Assembly: GCA_938015415.1 (NCBI GenBank)
Contig: CALLPK010000018.1
Coordinates: forward strand, 1 to 34,558
Reading direction: 5' to 3'
DNA from: an uncultured Saprospiraceae bacterium
GTDB taxonomy: Bacteria > Bacteroidota > Bacteroidia > Chitinophagales > Saprospiraceae
DNA length: 34,558 nucleotides
Below are positions 1 to 7,685 of the stretch, in pieces (positions within the stretch are counted from its first letter, which is position 1; every line of letters starts with the position of its first letter). The notes below the pieces were generated by a model that saw nothing but the letters and a program-made list of their open reading frames with translations, was not told the DNA's origin and did no database searches. Made by a program: the position numbers and the translations under genes.

Positions 1-373
1 TCCAGGACTAATTCTTCAGGGCTGTATAGGATTAAAATCCTTACTTAGGAAGCCACGGTTTTCCTTGGACGGCTCGATACATCTAATTAAAATGTAACGA
101 TTTTCTCCCGATTTTTCATACTTTTACAAACATACGAGGAAAGCTTCCGCGCTGACACACTTAAAGGGACGATCCTCGTTGAATCGTTGAAATCTACTTA
201 CTTAGCTTTCCAGCAAATGGAAAAAATTAGAATGGGATAACTATAAATTTAAAACCAGTTGGCTATCTATTTTGGAAAAGCCCAGCGCCTCAGCAAGCCA
301 AGTATTTTAACAAGCGAAGCGCCTCAACAAACGCAGTGACTCAACAAGCGAAGCGCTTCAACAAAAACCATCC
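1..373. other. Intergenic region with CAACAAGCGAAGCGC repeats
   Basis: No convincing reading frame, RNA gene or promoter was seen in the first 373 bases. The right half (about 281-364) is made of related repeat units. TCAACAAGCGAAGCGC lies at 341-356 and a partial copy, AACAAGCGAAGCGC, at 309-322. The same 16-mer recurs in reverse complement at 6332-6347 and 10596-10611. A GTTGAATCGTTGA unit near 179-191 also resembles the unit next to uup. Confidence 0.6.
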
Positions 374-1192
374 TCACTCAACACCCTTAATTTTATCAAA
401 CACCCGCCGTGTTTCCGGTAGCGGTTCGATCTCAAATTCCTGCATTAAAATCTGTTGGCATTTACGGTACGTTTTGACGGCGAGGGGGCGATTACCTTCG
501 GCCAGGTAAGCTTCCATTTGCAAGCGGTAGGCTTCTTCCCAGGTAGGATCAATTTGTAAGGCGCGGACGGCCAGGCGGATCGTTTCGTTGGGATTGCGGG
601 AGAGTTGTAATTTAGCGAGCGACATCATGGCGCCGAGGACGAGCACCTGAATACGTTCGCGTTCGTCGGCGCACCAGTCTTCGTAAATTCGATTAGGAAG
701 ATAGATTCCACGGTATAAATCCACGGCCTGCTGATATGCCAGTAAAGCTTCTTCTGGTTGATCATTAATCGCTTGATTACCGATAATAATCAGATCGTCC
801 AGCGCATCAATATCCATCCAGACCCGTTCCGTATTCAGTCGATAGGTCAGTCCCTGCCGAATAATAAAAGAGGGATCTTCCCGGTTGATTTTATCTGGTT
901 CAATAGTTTTGTTAAGCTGATGGAGGGCGGCTTTAAAATTGCGATTGCCCGCTTTCTCATCCGTTTCGCCCCAGATCCGGTCGATGATTGAGGCCTTGTG
1001 TAACGCCCGACTATTCCGACTGGTAATAAAATACTGAAACAATTGTATGGCGGCATCCCGCTTCCAGGCCGAGTCGGGAATCTTGTCTCCGTGCAGGGTC
1101 ACTTCAAAAGAACCGAGCGTTTCAATTTCTAAAACAGCGGCGGCCTTTTTTTCTAAAATTTTTGTAATGGATAAGCTTTCTGGTATCGCCAT
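374..1192 (-). CDS. BTAD-domain transcriptional regulator (SARP-like, stand-alone)
   Basis: This 272-residue protein has two parts. Residues about 20-110 look like an OmpR-type winged helix: they open with LEIETLGSFEV, include KRDAAIQLFQYF, and end near the LTYRLN turn. Residues about 125-270 are a TPR-like bacterial transcriptional activator domain, with WMDIDALDDLI, a YEDWCADERERI stretch and the AYRLQMEAYLAEGN repeat. Known BTAD proteins are often fused to large ATPase modules; this one has none, so it is probably a small DNA-binding regulator. Its start lies 9 bases after the stop of the upstream coiled-coil gene, so the two are probably one operon. The ligand and target genes are unknown. 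Confidence 0.8.
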   Translation of the reverse strand: MAIPESLSITKILEKKAAAVLEIETLGSFEVTLHGDKIPDSAWKRDAAIQLFQYFITSRNSRALHKASIIDRIWGETDEKAGNRNFKAALHQLNKTIEPDKINREDPSFIIRQGLTYRLNTERVWMDIDALDDLIIIGNQAINDQPEEALLAYQQAVDLYRGIYLPNRIYEDWCADERERIQVLVLGAMMSLAKLQLSRNPNETIRLAVRALQIDPTWEEAYRLQMEAYLAEGNRPLAVKTYRKCQQILMQEFEIEPLPETRRVFDKIKGVE

Positions 1193-1201
1193 GACTCCGA
1201 A

Positions 1202-1708
1202 TTATTTCTTTTTTTTATCGGATAGTTTATCCACTTTTTTCTTTAAGTCCTGGACCTCTCCGGCGATATTATTGATGGCGGCCATCAGTTCCTGAAAATC
1301 GGTTTTAGACGCCGAGCGCCACTGGTTGATTTCCGGTTCGATATTCTGGTCGATAACGTCTTTGACTTGATTTTGAATTTGCTCGACCTGCGCCATCGGA
1401 TCTTTGATGGTTTGGATGACCAGTTTGGGTGCGTCGAGTGCCACCTTTTTCCAGAGATCAAAACTTTTGGAAAGGATTCCTTTTTGTTCTTCGGCGGGTT
1501 TGTCTTCCAACGATTCCAACGTCAAGTCCGCTAATTTGGTTTGAATAAATTCCATGGCTTTGGAAAAATCGGAAAATCTTTTTTCTTCTCCACCTTGTAC
1601 GTGCCGGATATTTCCCCGCCACTGGATTTGGGTTTCGTCTTTATCGTCCTGGTAGAGCTTTTGGGTAAAGCGGATGACGAAGGAGGTGGTTTCTTTTTGT
1701 TTGTTCAT
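1202..1708 (-). CDS. Coiled-coil protein of unknown function, partner of the BTAD regulator
   Basis: This 168-residue soluble protein has no signal peptide or membrane segment. Residues about 8-60 form a beta-containing N-terminal domain with SFVIRFTQKLY and IQWRGNIRHVQGGE, followed by an amphipathic helix. Residues about 80-168 are predicted helical and end in a charged coiled coil (EVQDLKKKVDKLSDKKKK). The C-terminal half loosely resembles phasin-like granule-coat proteins, but no diagnostic motif was seen, so this is only a suggestion. It is the first gene of a tight two-gene operon with the BTAD regulator, which suggests a shared role such as a regulator and its cofactor or target. The ATG at 1706-1708 is the natural start. 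Confidence 0.7.
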   Translation of the reverse strand: MNKQKETTSFVIRFTQKLYQDDKDETQIQWRGNIRHVQGGEEKRFSDFSKAMEFIQTKLADLTLESLEDKPAEEQKGILSKSFDLWKKVALDAPKLVIQTIKDPMAQVEQIQNQVKDVIDQNIEPEINQWRSASKTDFQELMAAINNIAGEVQDLKKKVDKLSDKKKK

Positions 1709-1745
1709 TTTTTTTGATTGGCTGGTTGGCTAGTTAGCTAGTTAG

Positions 1746-1783
1746 CTTTTCTTTAACGTGCTTTCCAGCGTGTTAAAGAAAAG
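1746..1783. repeat. Intergenic hairpin with CTTTAACGTG repeats
   Basis: CTTTTCTTTAAC (1746-1757) and GTTAAAGAAAAG (1772-1783) form a perfect 12-bp inverted repeat with a 14-nt loop. Flanking GCTAGTTAGCTAGTTAG and CTGACTAACTAGG extend it imperfectly. Related TCTTTAACGT units recur near 2194 and 2229. It lies between a minus-strand helical gene (stop at 1853) and the start of the coiled-coil gene, so it may be a processing or termination site for the former, but no clean U-tract follows it. Confidence 0.55.
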
Positions 1784-1852
1784 TTTTCCAGCCAGCTGAC
1801 TAACTAGGTTCTCTTAACTTAAAATTTTCAAGCGATAACTATTTGTCTTCTT

Positions 1853-2167
1853 CTAAAAATTCTGAATTAAAGGTAATAAGTTTTCAATATCTTTTTGATC
1901 AAAATATTTAATTGATTGCCCTGCAAGTAGTTGGGTTTCTAATTCAAAAGCGGAACTAATCGCAATTTCGAAAAATCGTCCCATATCTTTTTTACTGTTT
2001 CGGCCACATCCCTCCGCAATATTAGAAGGCATAGAGATCACAGCTCTTGACATTTGTGATCGTAATCCATAGTTTTCCTCTGAAGGTAATTTTTCTAAAA
2101 GAATATAAATAAGGCGAACGATCTCCATTCCTAATTTCCAACAGTCCAGTAGTCTGAAGTTTCTCAT
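1853..2167 (-). CDS. Four-helix-bundle protein (23S rRNA intervening-sequence protein family)
   Basis: This 104-residue all-helical protein has the family signature: an N-terminal LDCWKLGMEIVRLIY helix, then LPSEENYGLRSQMSRAVISMPSNIAEGCGR, then FEIAISSAFELETQL. Members of this family (once named for ORFs inside 23S rRNA intervening sequences) form small helical bundles, often pentamers, and occur widely as solitary chromosomal genes of unknown role. The usual length is roughly 115-125 residues. Here the TAG at 1853-1855 ends the protein at LLPLIQNF, inside what should be the last helix, so the C-terminus may be truncated. Twelve more sense codons follow the TAG in frame. Repeat-rich gaps surround the gene and no rRNA is nearby. 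Confidence 0.85.
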   Translation of the reverse strand: MRNFRLLDCWKLGMEIVRLIYILLEKLPSEENYGLRSQMSRAVISMPSNIAEGCGRNSKKDMGRFFEIAISSAFELETQLLAGQSIKYFDQKDIENLLPLIQNF

Positions 2168-2408
2168 AGTGTGTTTTTTTGCTGATTGGCTTCTCTTTAA
2201 CGTGTTAAGGTCGGTTGGCCAGTTAGCTCTCTTTAACGTCTATTACTTTTTATAATGACTTTTTTAAAATTTTAATCTAGTAAAAACGATCCATTTATTT
2301 AAGATAGATAAAATTGACCAGCCCATAACGTGATCGAGTGAAACCAACAGGCAAACTAACCAACAAGCCCATTCACGGTCGAGTGAAGCCAACTAGCCAA
2401 CCAGTCCC
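2168..2408. other. Repeat-bearing intergenic gap
   Basis: No gene was found. The gap holds two TCTTTAACGT units (near 2194 and 2229), GGTTGGCCAGTTAGCT, and the opposite-orientation CCAACTAGCCAACCAG near the right end. These are the same units as the hairpin region at 1718-1815. Confidence 0.5.
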
Positions 2409-3245
2409 TTACAACCTATTCAATAATCGCCGCCAATACTTCGGTCTCGGAGCTTCGTTACGAATCGCTTTGCCGCGGTCGATTAAATCCTGTACAGCCG
2501 TCTCTACCTGATCTCTCAATTCAAACATCGCTTCGTCGTCTTCGGTTTTATTTTGGTAGGCCGCCGTGTCGATAGGTTCCCCAAAGATAAAGAAAAATGG
2601 CTCGGGACGTGGTACAGGGCTCAACCCTACCCCACGCGATAACGGTGGAATCTCTTCTCCGTGATTTAAAAATTTAGTCCAGATTTTTGTATTTTTTAAA
2701 GGTTTTAGCAAGGGCATTTTTTGAAAATCTTTGGCGTCCATCAGGATGCTATAGGCATCATCCGCACCAACGGAGGCGAAGGGCTGAATGGGATATCCGT
2801 GAGCCGCCGCCATTTTGACGAAGCCCAATCTTTCTTTCCAAATCAGTTGATAAGCTTCGCCGTCTCTTTTAGTGACTTCGCGTCCGCCACCGGGAAAGAG
2901 CAATAAAGAATCTCCTTGTTCCATGGCTTGATGACACAGTTCTCTGGTACCGACAAATCCCCCTTCGGCTTCTATTTTAGTTTTCAAATACGGCGCATCA
3001 AAATAAATCCGGTTGACCATCATCCGTAAAAACACATCGTGATCGTTGTATAACTTCGCTCTCAGCAACGGAACATCGAGCATACCATATAAGGTATGAT
3101 TACCCACGTACATCGCGGGTCGTTGACGGATATTTTCCAGGCCGTGAAAGCTGGGTTGAAACCAGAATTCCTGGAGTTTGGTCAGGCCGGAGGCGTACGG
3201 TTTTTGGGGCAAGTCGAAGTCAGGCAGTAGCATCATTCCACGCAT
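2409..3245 (-). CDS. DAGAT/PlsC-type acyltransferase (phytyl-ester-synthase-like)
   Basis: This 278-residue protein is a lysophospholipid/diacylglycerol acyltransferase-fold enzyme. The block YVGNHTLYGMLDVPLL (about residue 45-60) holds the catalytic-histidine motif in the spaced form seen in plant phytyl ester synthase and TMEM68-like proteins, not the strict HxxxxD of PlsC. LLLFPGGGREV (about 115-125), followed by QLIWKERLGFVKMA, matches the second family block. The expected activity is transfer of an acyl chain to a glycerolipid or alcohol at the inner face of the membrane, perhaps for neutral lipid or wax storage. No transmembrane helix is obvious. It is a single gene whose upstream side is a tandem-repeat array. 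The exact acceptor is unknown. Confidence 0.8.
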   Translation of the reverse strand: MRGMMLLPDFDLPQKPYASGLTKLQEFWFQPSFHGLENIRQRPAMYVGNHTLYGMLDVPLLRAKLYNDHDVFLRMMVNRIYFDAPYLKTKIEAEGGFVGTRELCHQAMEQGDSLLLFPGGGREVTKRDGEAYQLIWKERLGFVKMAAAHGYPIQPFASVGADDAYSILMDAKDFQKMPLLKPLKNTKIWTKFLNHGEEIPPLSRGVGLSPVPRPEPFFFIFGEPIDTAAYQNKTEDDEAMFELRDQVETAVQDLIDRGKAIRNEAPRPKYWRRLLNRL

Positions 3246-3315
3246 GGGTATAAGTGGGTTTTCTTGTTTATTGAAAATTTTAATATTGAGAACAAGATAG
3301 GACTTTTTTGGGAAA

Positions 3316-3450
3316 ATTGGTTGTATTGGTTGTATTGGTTGTATTGGTTGGATTGGTTGGATTGGTTGGATTGGTTAATCAGTTGGATCAGATAATTAGT
3401 TGGATCAGATAATCGGTGGATCGGTGGATCGGTGGATCGGTGGATCGGTG
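3316..3450. repeat. Three consecutive tandem-repeat arrays (9-, 17- and 8-bp units)
   Basis: Seven 9-bp units of ATTGGTTGT/ATTGGTTGG run from 3316 to 3378. Two 17-bp units of AGTTGGATCAGATAATY run from 3381 to 3414. Four GGTGGATC units plus a partial one run from 3415 to 3450. The units share words (GGTT, GGATC, AATCAGT) with the GGATCGGTTAATCAGT repeats near 17229 and 25947. The array lies upstream of the acyltransferase start (3245). A reading frame through it on the minus strand is only the translated repeat. Confidence 0.9.
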
Positions 3451-3591
3451 CCCCGTAACAGAGGCGTACCAATTTACAATTTACAAGATTTCAGTATTTC
3501 AAAGTTCTAAATTAAAAGATTAAATAAATATATAGATTATCGGATTAAATTTGTACTTTTATTACTATAAATTATATAGACACTTTGATTT

Positions 3592-4782
3592 ATGAAATAT
3601 TTAGCCGTTTTCTTATTTATTATTTTAAATACCAACCTTAGCGGCCAGATAATTTACAACGACCATCAACGTCCATTTCTAAATATCGAATCCTGGCAAT
3701 GGATAAATTCCGATAATAAAGAAAAGGAAATCGCCGGAAAACACCTCATCCTCGAATTTTGGGCAAGTTGGTGTGGAAGCTGTCTGGCAGCTATTCCACA
3801 TATGAATGAATTGAACACCAAATTTTCGGAGGACATTGCTTTTGTATCGGTCAACTCTTACGACAACCGGGCTATGACCAAAAAGGTAGCTCAAAGGCAT
3901 CAAATGAACTCATACATAATAATAGATCAAGATAAATATCTCAAGGATTTATTTAAAATACAATTAATTCCAGTAACGATTTTAATAGATAAAAACGGGG
4001 TCTTACGCTGGAAAGGAACCGCTAATCAGCTGTCAGCGAAATTGATAACGGAATTTATACGGAACGATACGATTCATTCGGTACTGGATACGACCCTGGT
4101 GGATCAGACTTTTATGCTTATCGATCCTAAACAACACAAGCAGCTTCCTATTCAATTAAAAGCTACCAGACTGATTCGGGAGCAATTTCAAGTTTCAACT
4201 ACCTCACTTAACATCGATTTCGATGATTTTCCTATTATTGATATGAAGAATTGGGTCATTCCGATAATCTTTGAAAGATTGTTGAGAAATGAAGCGGGGG
4301 AAGACGTAATCACCTCATTTAAAGGAAACGTACCTGAAGATTTTAGCGTTGATTTTCTAGCTACCGCAGATCAAAAAGTCGAAAAAACACTTTTCCTGAG
4401 CGAAACCATCAAAGCCTTTGCAACGGCACTCAACGCTTCTATAGATACTTCCGTAGTTCGACAAAACATACAAATACTCCGTGTTAACTCTGACCACTTA
4501 AAACCCTTTTTATCTGCTGATCAGGAGAAAGATATTTCTGCTGTGGACGAAGATGATCAGTATATTTTTCAAAATTTAACCCTCAAAGAATTAGCCAAGT
4601 TCATAGGTCAGATAACTAATAAGAAAATCTTATTCGAAGAGGAGGAGCCACAAAAATATAATTTTAGTATTGAAAAAATAGTTGATTTTTCAGAAATGAA
4701 GCATTTTCTAAAAACAGTATATAATATAGAATTTCAAGAAAAAGAGGTAGAGAGAAATCTGTACGAATTTACCTTTCATTAA
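3592..4782 (+). CDS. TlpA-like thioredoxin-fold protein with DUF3738-like C-terminal domain, exported
   Basis: The 396-residue protein begins with a signal peptide (MKYLAVFLFIILNTNLSG). A TlpA/AhpC-TSA thioredoxin domain follows (about 25-165) with the redox motif WCGSC (cysteines 61 and 64) inside EFWASWCGSC, and IPVTILIDKNGVLRWKG with the cis-proline region. The rest (about 180-396) resembles the soil-associated TIGR03435/DUF3738 domain, often attached to TlpA-like modules in Bacteroidota. It probably reduces or exchanges disulfides in the periplasm. The start is set by the signal peptide. A CACTTTG sequence 4 bases before the ATG recalls the leaderless arrangement of other genes here, but its box is imperfect. 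A small membrane protein starts 4 bases after the stop. Confidence 0.85.
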   Translation: MKYLAVFLFIILNTNLSGQIIYNDHQRPFLNIESWQWINSDNKEKEIAGKHLILEFWASWCGSCLAAIPHMNELNTKFSEDIAFVSVNSYDNRAMTKKVAQRHQMNSYIIIDQDKYLKDLFKIQLIPVTILIDKNGVLRWKGTANQLSAKLITEFIRNDTIHSVLDTTLVDQTFMLIDPKQHKQLPIQLKATRLIREQFQVSTTSLNIDFDDFPIIDMKNWVIPIIFERLLRNEAGEDVITSFKGNVPEDFSVDFLATADQKVEKTLFLSETIKAFATALNASIDTSVVRQNIQILRVNSDHLKPFLSADQEKDISAVDEDDQYIFQNLTLKELAKFIGQITNKKILFEEEEPQKYNFSIEKIVDFSEMKHFLKTVYNIEFQEKEVERNLYEFTFH

Positions 4783-4786
4783 AAAA

Positions 4787-4975
4787 ATGAATTTAATCTT
4801 TAAAATAAAAAATATGAAAATTGCACTTTACAGTATCGCTATCCTCTTTATGATTTACAGCTTACTAATTCTACCCGACCCAGTTCATTGGGTACATGTT
4901 CTACTCTTTTTCGGAGGAGGTAGTTTCTTTAGTATACAACTGTATAAAGAAATCATAACAAAACGGAGCGCCTAA
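4787..4975 (+). CDS. Small two-helix membrane protein
   Basis: This 62-residue protein is mostly two hydrophobic segments (about residues 11-28, MKIALYSIAILFMIYSLL, and about 34-52, VHVLLFFGGGSFFSIQL) with a basic C-terminus KEIITKRSA. It starts 4 bases after the TlpA-like gene, so co-transcription is likely. An internal ATG at 4814 gives a 53-residue version starting just at the first helix and is an equally plausible start. Function is not recognised; it could assist the adjacent thiol-redox protein at the membrane. Confidence 0.6.
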   Translation: MNLIFKIKNMKIALYSIAILFMIYSLLILPDPVHWVHVLLFFGGGSFFSIQLYKEIITKRSA

Positions 4976-5104
4976 TTAATTTAAAAGCCACCTGAAAATC
5001 ATAAAAATGATCTCAAGCATTCTCAAACAAGCAATCCCCTTCGAAATCGCTATGACACTAATCAAACAAAGCAAAAACGAATACTTAAGATACCCGCACT
5101 CGAG

Positions 5105-5136
5105 TTGTGCTACTCAAATTCATTTGTGTATTTTTG
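5105..5136 (+). promoter_or_regulatory. Bacteroidota-type promoter of the phosphotransferase gene
   Basis: TTG at 5105-5107 and TATTTTTG at 5129-5136 are separated by 21 bases and match the Bacteroidota -33/-7 pattern TTG ... TAnnTTTG. The predicted transcript would start roughly 16-18 bases before the ATG at 5159. Confidence 0.6.
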
Positions 5137-5158
5137 AATCAAACTTAAAACCCACAAC

Positions 5159-6187
5159 ATGGACCAAGCCAACTCCGTACGCGACACCGAACAACTCAAC
5201 TGGGAAAACCTCGAAGCGTATCTCAAAAACGCCCTCCCCGACTTAACCGGTAAAATGGAGGTCGCACAATTCCACGGAGGCCACGCCAACTTAACGTACC
5301 TGCTCAAATTTGGCGATCAGGAACGCGTGCTCCGTCGTCCACCTTTCGGAAAAATTGCGCCGGGTGCTCATAGCATGAAGCGGGAATACCGCGTGCTCTC
5401 TCAATTATACCAACACTTTCCTCCCGCACCACGCGCCTACCTGCTCTGTGAGGATACGGAAATTATCGGCGCCCCGTTCATCATCATGGAACGTTGTCAC
5501 GGAGTCGTAATCCGAAAAAAATTGCCGCCTGAATTTATTGGCCTACCAAAAGTAGAAGAACGCGTCGCCGACGCCATGATCCGCGCACAGGCCAATCTGC
5601 ACACCATCAAAGTATCCGGCGAACTGGAAAAACTGGGCCGCCCCGACGGCTTCCTCAACCGCCAACTGGAAGGCTGGGGACAACGCTGGGAACTCTCTAA
5701 AACTTCCGAGAATAAAAACATGGACTGGATTCGCGATGCCCTCGCACAAAATGTTCCGACCCCACAAACGGCCTCTATCATTCACAACGATCACAAGTTA
5801 GACAACTGCCAGTTTCATCCCGACAACCCCGACGAAGTCACCGCGATCTTCGATTGGGACATGGCGACCCTCGGCGATCCGCTCGCCGATTTTGGGGTAA
5901 CCCTCAGTTACTGGGTGGATCCAATTACTTCTAAACATAAAAATTTACCCGTCATGCTCGGCGGCGATTATCCACCTAAAGAATTTCTCAAAGAACGCTA
6001 CCAACAATACACTGGCTTTTCACTGGACAGCATTACCTGGTACGAATCTTTTTCTTTCTGGAAACTGGCCATCATCGCTCAGCAACTTTATAAACGCTAC
6101 GTAGACGGCGCAACGAAAGATCCAAGAATGTCGCATTTTGGAAAGGTGGCGGAAGTGATGGCGGAGAGAGGGAAGATGATTTCTTGA
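5159..6187 (+). CDS. APH/choline-kinase-fold phosphotransferase (ACAD10/11-N-terminal-like)
   Basis: This 342-residue soluble enzyme has the aminoglycoside-phosphotransferase kinase fold. The N-lobe contains GGHANLTYLLKFG (glycine-rich loop) and VLRRPPFGK. The catalytic loop is IIHNDHKLDN, a variant of the usual HGDxxxxN, and the metal-binding part is IFDWDMATLGDPLADFG. This is the phosphotransferase type related to the N-terminal part of ACAD10/11 and to FadE36-like proteins, thought to phosphorylate hydroxyacyl or other small-molecule substrates in fatty-acid breakdown. It has its own promoter at 5105-5136 and no partner acyl-CoA dehydrogenase nearby, so the substrate is open. Two large hairpins follow its stop. 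Confidence 0.88.
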   Translation: MDQANSVRDTEQLNWENLEAYLKNALPDLTGKMEVAQFHGGHANLTYLLKFGDQERVLRRPPFGKIAPGAHSMKREYRVLSQLYQHFPPAPRAYLLCEDTEIIGAPFIIMERCHGVVIRKKLPPEFIGLPKVEERVADAMIRAQANLHTIKVSGELEKLGRPDGFLNRQLEGWGQRWELSKTSENKNMDWIRDALAQNVPTPQTASIIHNDHKLDNCQFHPDNPDEVTAIFDWDMATLGDPLADFGVTLSYWVDPITSKHKNLPVMLGGDYPPKEFLKERYQQYTGFSLDSITWYESFSFWKLAIIAQQLYKRYVDGATKDPRMSHFGKVAEVMAERGKMIS

Positions 6188-6274
6188 TTTTTTGATATGC
6201 GGATTAGTAGATTTCTTGATGTGTGAATTAGTTAATTAGTATTAATACAAGCCAAATGTTCCTGACAAAATCAA

Positions 6275-6330
6275 GTCAAAAAATGTTGGAGCTCCCTTTA
6301 GGGTCGGGGTAAAATCCAACATTTTTTGAC
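6275..6330. repeat. Conserved-loop hairpin element D1
   Basis: GTCAAAAAATGTTGGA (6275-6290) and TCCAACATTTTTTGAC (6315-6330) are perfect 16-bp complements around a loop at 6291-6314. The loop core (6292-6313) has the form CTCCCTTTAGGG then TCGGGGTAAA and is shared with D2 and D3, although the arms differ. The A-tract on the left and T-tract on the right could let it terminate transcription from either side; it lies between two convergent genes. Confidence 0.85.
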
Positions 6331-6331
6331 G

Positions 6332-6347
6332 GCGCTTCGCTTGTTGA
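6332..6347. repeat. GCGCTTCGCTTGTTGA repeat copy
   Basis: An exact 16-mer shared with 10596-10611 and, reversed, with 341-356. A degenerate second unit (CGCTTCGCTCGTTAACGA) follows directly, between hairpins D1 and D2. Confidence 0.75.
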
Positions 6348-6370
6348 AACGCTTCGCTCGTTAACGATAG

Positions 6371-6428
6371 GGTAAAAAATTACTGGAACTCCCTTCAGCG
6401 CCGGGGTAATTTCCAGTAATTTTTTGCC
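6371..6428. repeat. Conserved-loop hairpin element D2
   Basis: GGTAAAAAATTACTGGAA (6371-6388) pairs with TTCCAGTAATTTTTTGCC (6411-6428) over 18 bp with one G-U pair. The 22-nt loop (6389-6410) has the form CTCCCTTCAGCG then CCGGGGTAAT, the same core as D1 and D3. The arm sequence differs from D1 on both sides in a compensating way. Confidence 0.85.
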
Positions 6429-6555
6429 GGATTTCCTTTCGTCAATAAATACAATCTTCCCCAACAGAATCTAGTTGAAAAATGTCAGAGAACGTTCAAG
6501 TACGTCTTGAGCCATCCGCACATCAACGCATCAAGAAATTCGCACATTAAAAAAT

Positions 6556-7554
6556 CTAATAATCCAATACAATCTTTCCAAAATGCTTCCCCTCTTCCTG
6601 ATACCGAAACGCATCCGGCAATTCTTCCAACGCAAATATTTTATCTAAAATCGGCTGAAAGTCATTCGCGTTAATTGCTTTGACCATGTCTTCCTGCATA
6701 GCGGCGCTACCAACCGCGAGACCAATAATGTGCAGATGTTTAAAAAATAATTTTGGGAAAAGGATCTCTCCTTTGGGACCACCGAGGATACCGATCGAAT
6801 AAATTTTTCCGTAGACTTTAGCGGCCTCGATGGATTGTCGCATGGTGGCGTTTCCGCCCACGTCGAGGACATGATCAATACCGCCCGTTTTTTGGAAAAG
6901 CGTTTTTCCCCATTTGGGATCTTCTTTATAATTGATGACTTCGGTGGCACCCAACGATTTAAGCTGATCAATTTTTTCGTTAGAACCAGTCGTGGCAAAT
7001 ACTTGGGCGCCCGCCATTCGAGCAAACTGTAACGCAAAAACAGACATCCCACCCGTCCCTTCGATCAGTACCGAATCACCGGGTTTGAGCTGACCTTCTA
7101 CGATCAGCGCACGCCAGGCGGTAAGGCCCGCGCAAGGGAGCGTCGCAGCGGCAGCGTACGTGTAGTCGTCGGGCATCGCCGTAACGGCGTTGGCAGGTAA
7201 GACGGAATATTCGGTGGCGTAACCGTCGGTCGTTTCGCCGGAAATGCGTTGGGTATTTGCTACGGTCGGAGCACCGTGTTGCCAATCAGGAAAGAAGAGG
7301 GACATCACTTTGTCTCCTTTTTTCCAACGAGTCACGTCCGTACCGACCGCATCTACCACTCCCGCTCCGTCGGACATTGGGACCCTGCCTTCGGCGACGG
7401 GTAGTACGCCTTTAGCTACCAGATAGTCGTGATAGTTGAGGGTGGTGGCGTGCCAGCGGACGCGAATTTCTCCGGCCGCGAGACTGGGCATCTCCTGTTC
7501 GACTAAGGTAATTTTATCAAGTCCTTCACCTGCTTTGATTTGGATACATTTCAT
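6556..7554 (-). CDS. MDR-family NAD(P)-dependent alcohol dehydrogenase / quinone oxidoreductase
   Basis: This 332-residue medium-chain dehydrogenase/reductase has an N-terminal GroES-like domain (IRVRWHATTLNYHDYLVAKG, then MSDGAGVVDAVG) and a Rossmann domain with GTGGMSVFALQFARMAGA (about 165-182) for NAD(P) binding, followed by ATTGSNEKIDQLKSLGATEVINY. The usual cysteine/histidine zinc ligands are absent (LNYHD replaces the catalytic-zinc Cys block), so it fits the zinc-independent quinone-reductase/enoyl-reductase branch. It probably reduces or oxidises a small carbonyl or quinone in the cytoplasm; the substrate is not determinable. It is a single gene with a full promoter at 7572-7603, convergent with the phosphotransferase gene. 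Confidence 0.88.
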   Translation of the reverse strand: MKCIQIKAGEGLDKITLVEQEMPSLAAGEIRVRWHATTLNYHDYLVAKGVLPVAEGRVPMSDGAGVVDAVGTDVTRWKKGDKVMSLFFPDWQHGAPTVANTQRISGETTDGYATEYSVLPANAVTAMPDDYTYAAAATLPCAGLTAWRALIVEGQLKPGDSVLIEGTGGMSVFALQFARMAGAQVFATTGSNEKIDQLKSLGATEVINYKEDPKWGKTLFQKTGGIDHVLDVGGNATMRQSIEAAKVYGKIYSIGILGGPKGEILFPKLFFKHLHIIGLAVGSAAMQEDMVKAINANDFQPILDKIFALEELPDAFRYQEEGKHFGKIVLDY

Positions 7555-7571
7555 TGGAATGGATTTTACGA

Positions 7572-7603
7572 CAAAGGTAAGGGTTTAGTATTCGTTAGCC
7601 AAA
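7572..7603 (-). promoter_or_regulatory. Bacteroidota-type promoter of the dehydrogenase gene
   Basis: Read on the minus strand: TTTG at 7603-7600, a 20-base spacer, then TACCTTTG at 7579-7572. This matches TTTG-N19-21-TAnnTTTG exactly. The ATG at 7554 lies 17 bases beyond the box, giving a leader of roughly 10-14 nt. Confidence 0.7.
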
Positions 7604-7685
7604 ACCCTATTATTTCAGGATAAAACTATTTTAAAAATAAAAGAATATTCCACTTTGCGTTTGTGTGTCTTTTGCCGTAAGGCAC

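Noticed and set aside
3233-3472. 79-codon minus-strand reading frame through the tandem arrays
   Set aside because: Its protein is only the translated repeats (NQSNQSNQYNQY-like and HRSTDPPIHR-like) and it overlaps the acyltransferase start.
5007-5246. 79-codon plus-strand reading frame before the phosphotransferase
   Set aside because: It overlaps the phosphotransferase start in another frame and contains the promoter; the phosphotransferase frame is clearly the real one.
6276-6464. 62-codon minus-strand reading frame in the hairpin region
   Set aside because: It is composed of the two conserved-loop hairpins and a repeat unit; no protein character.
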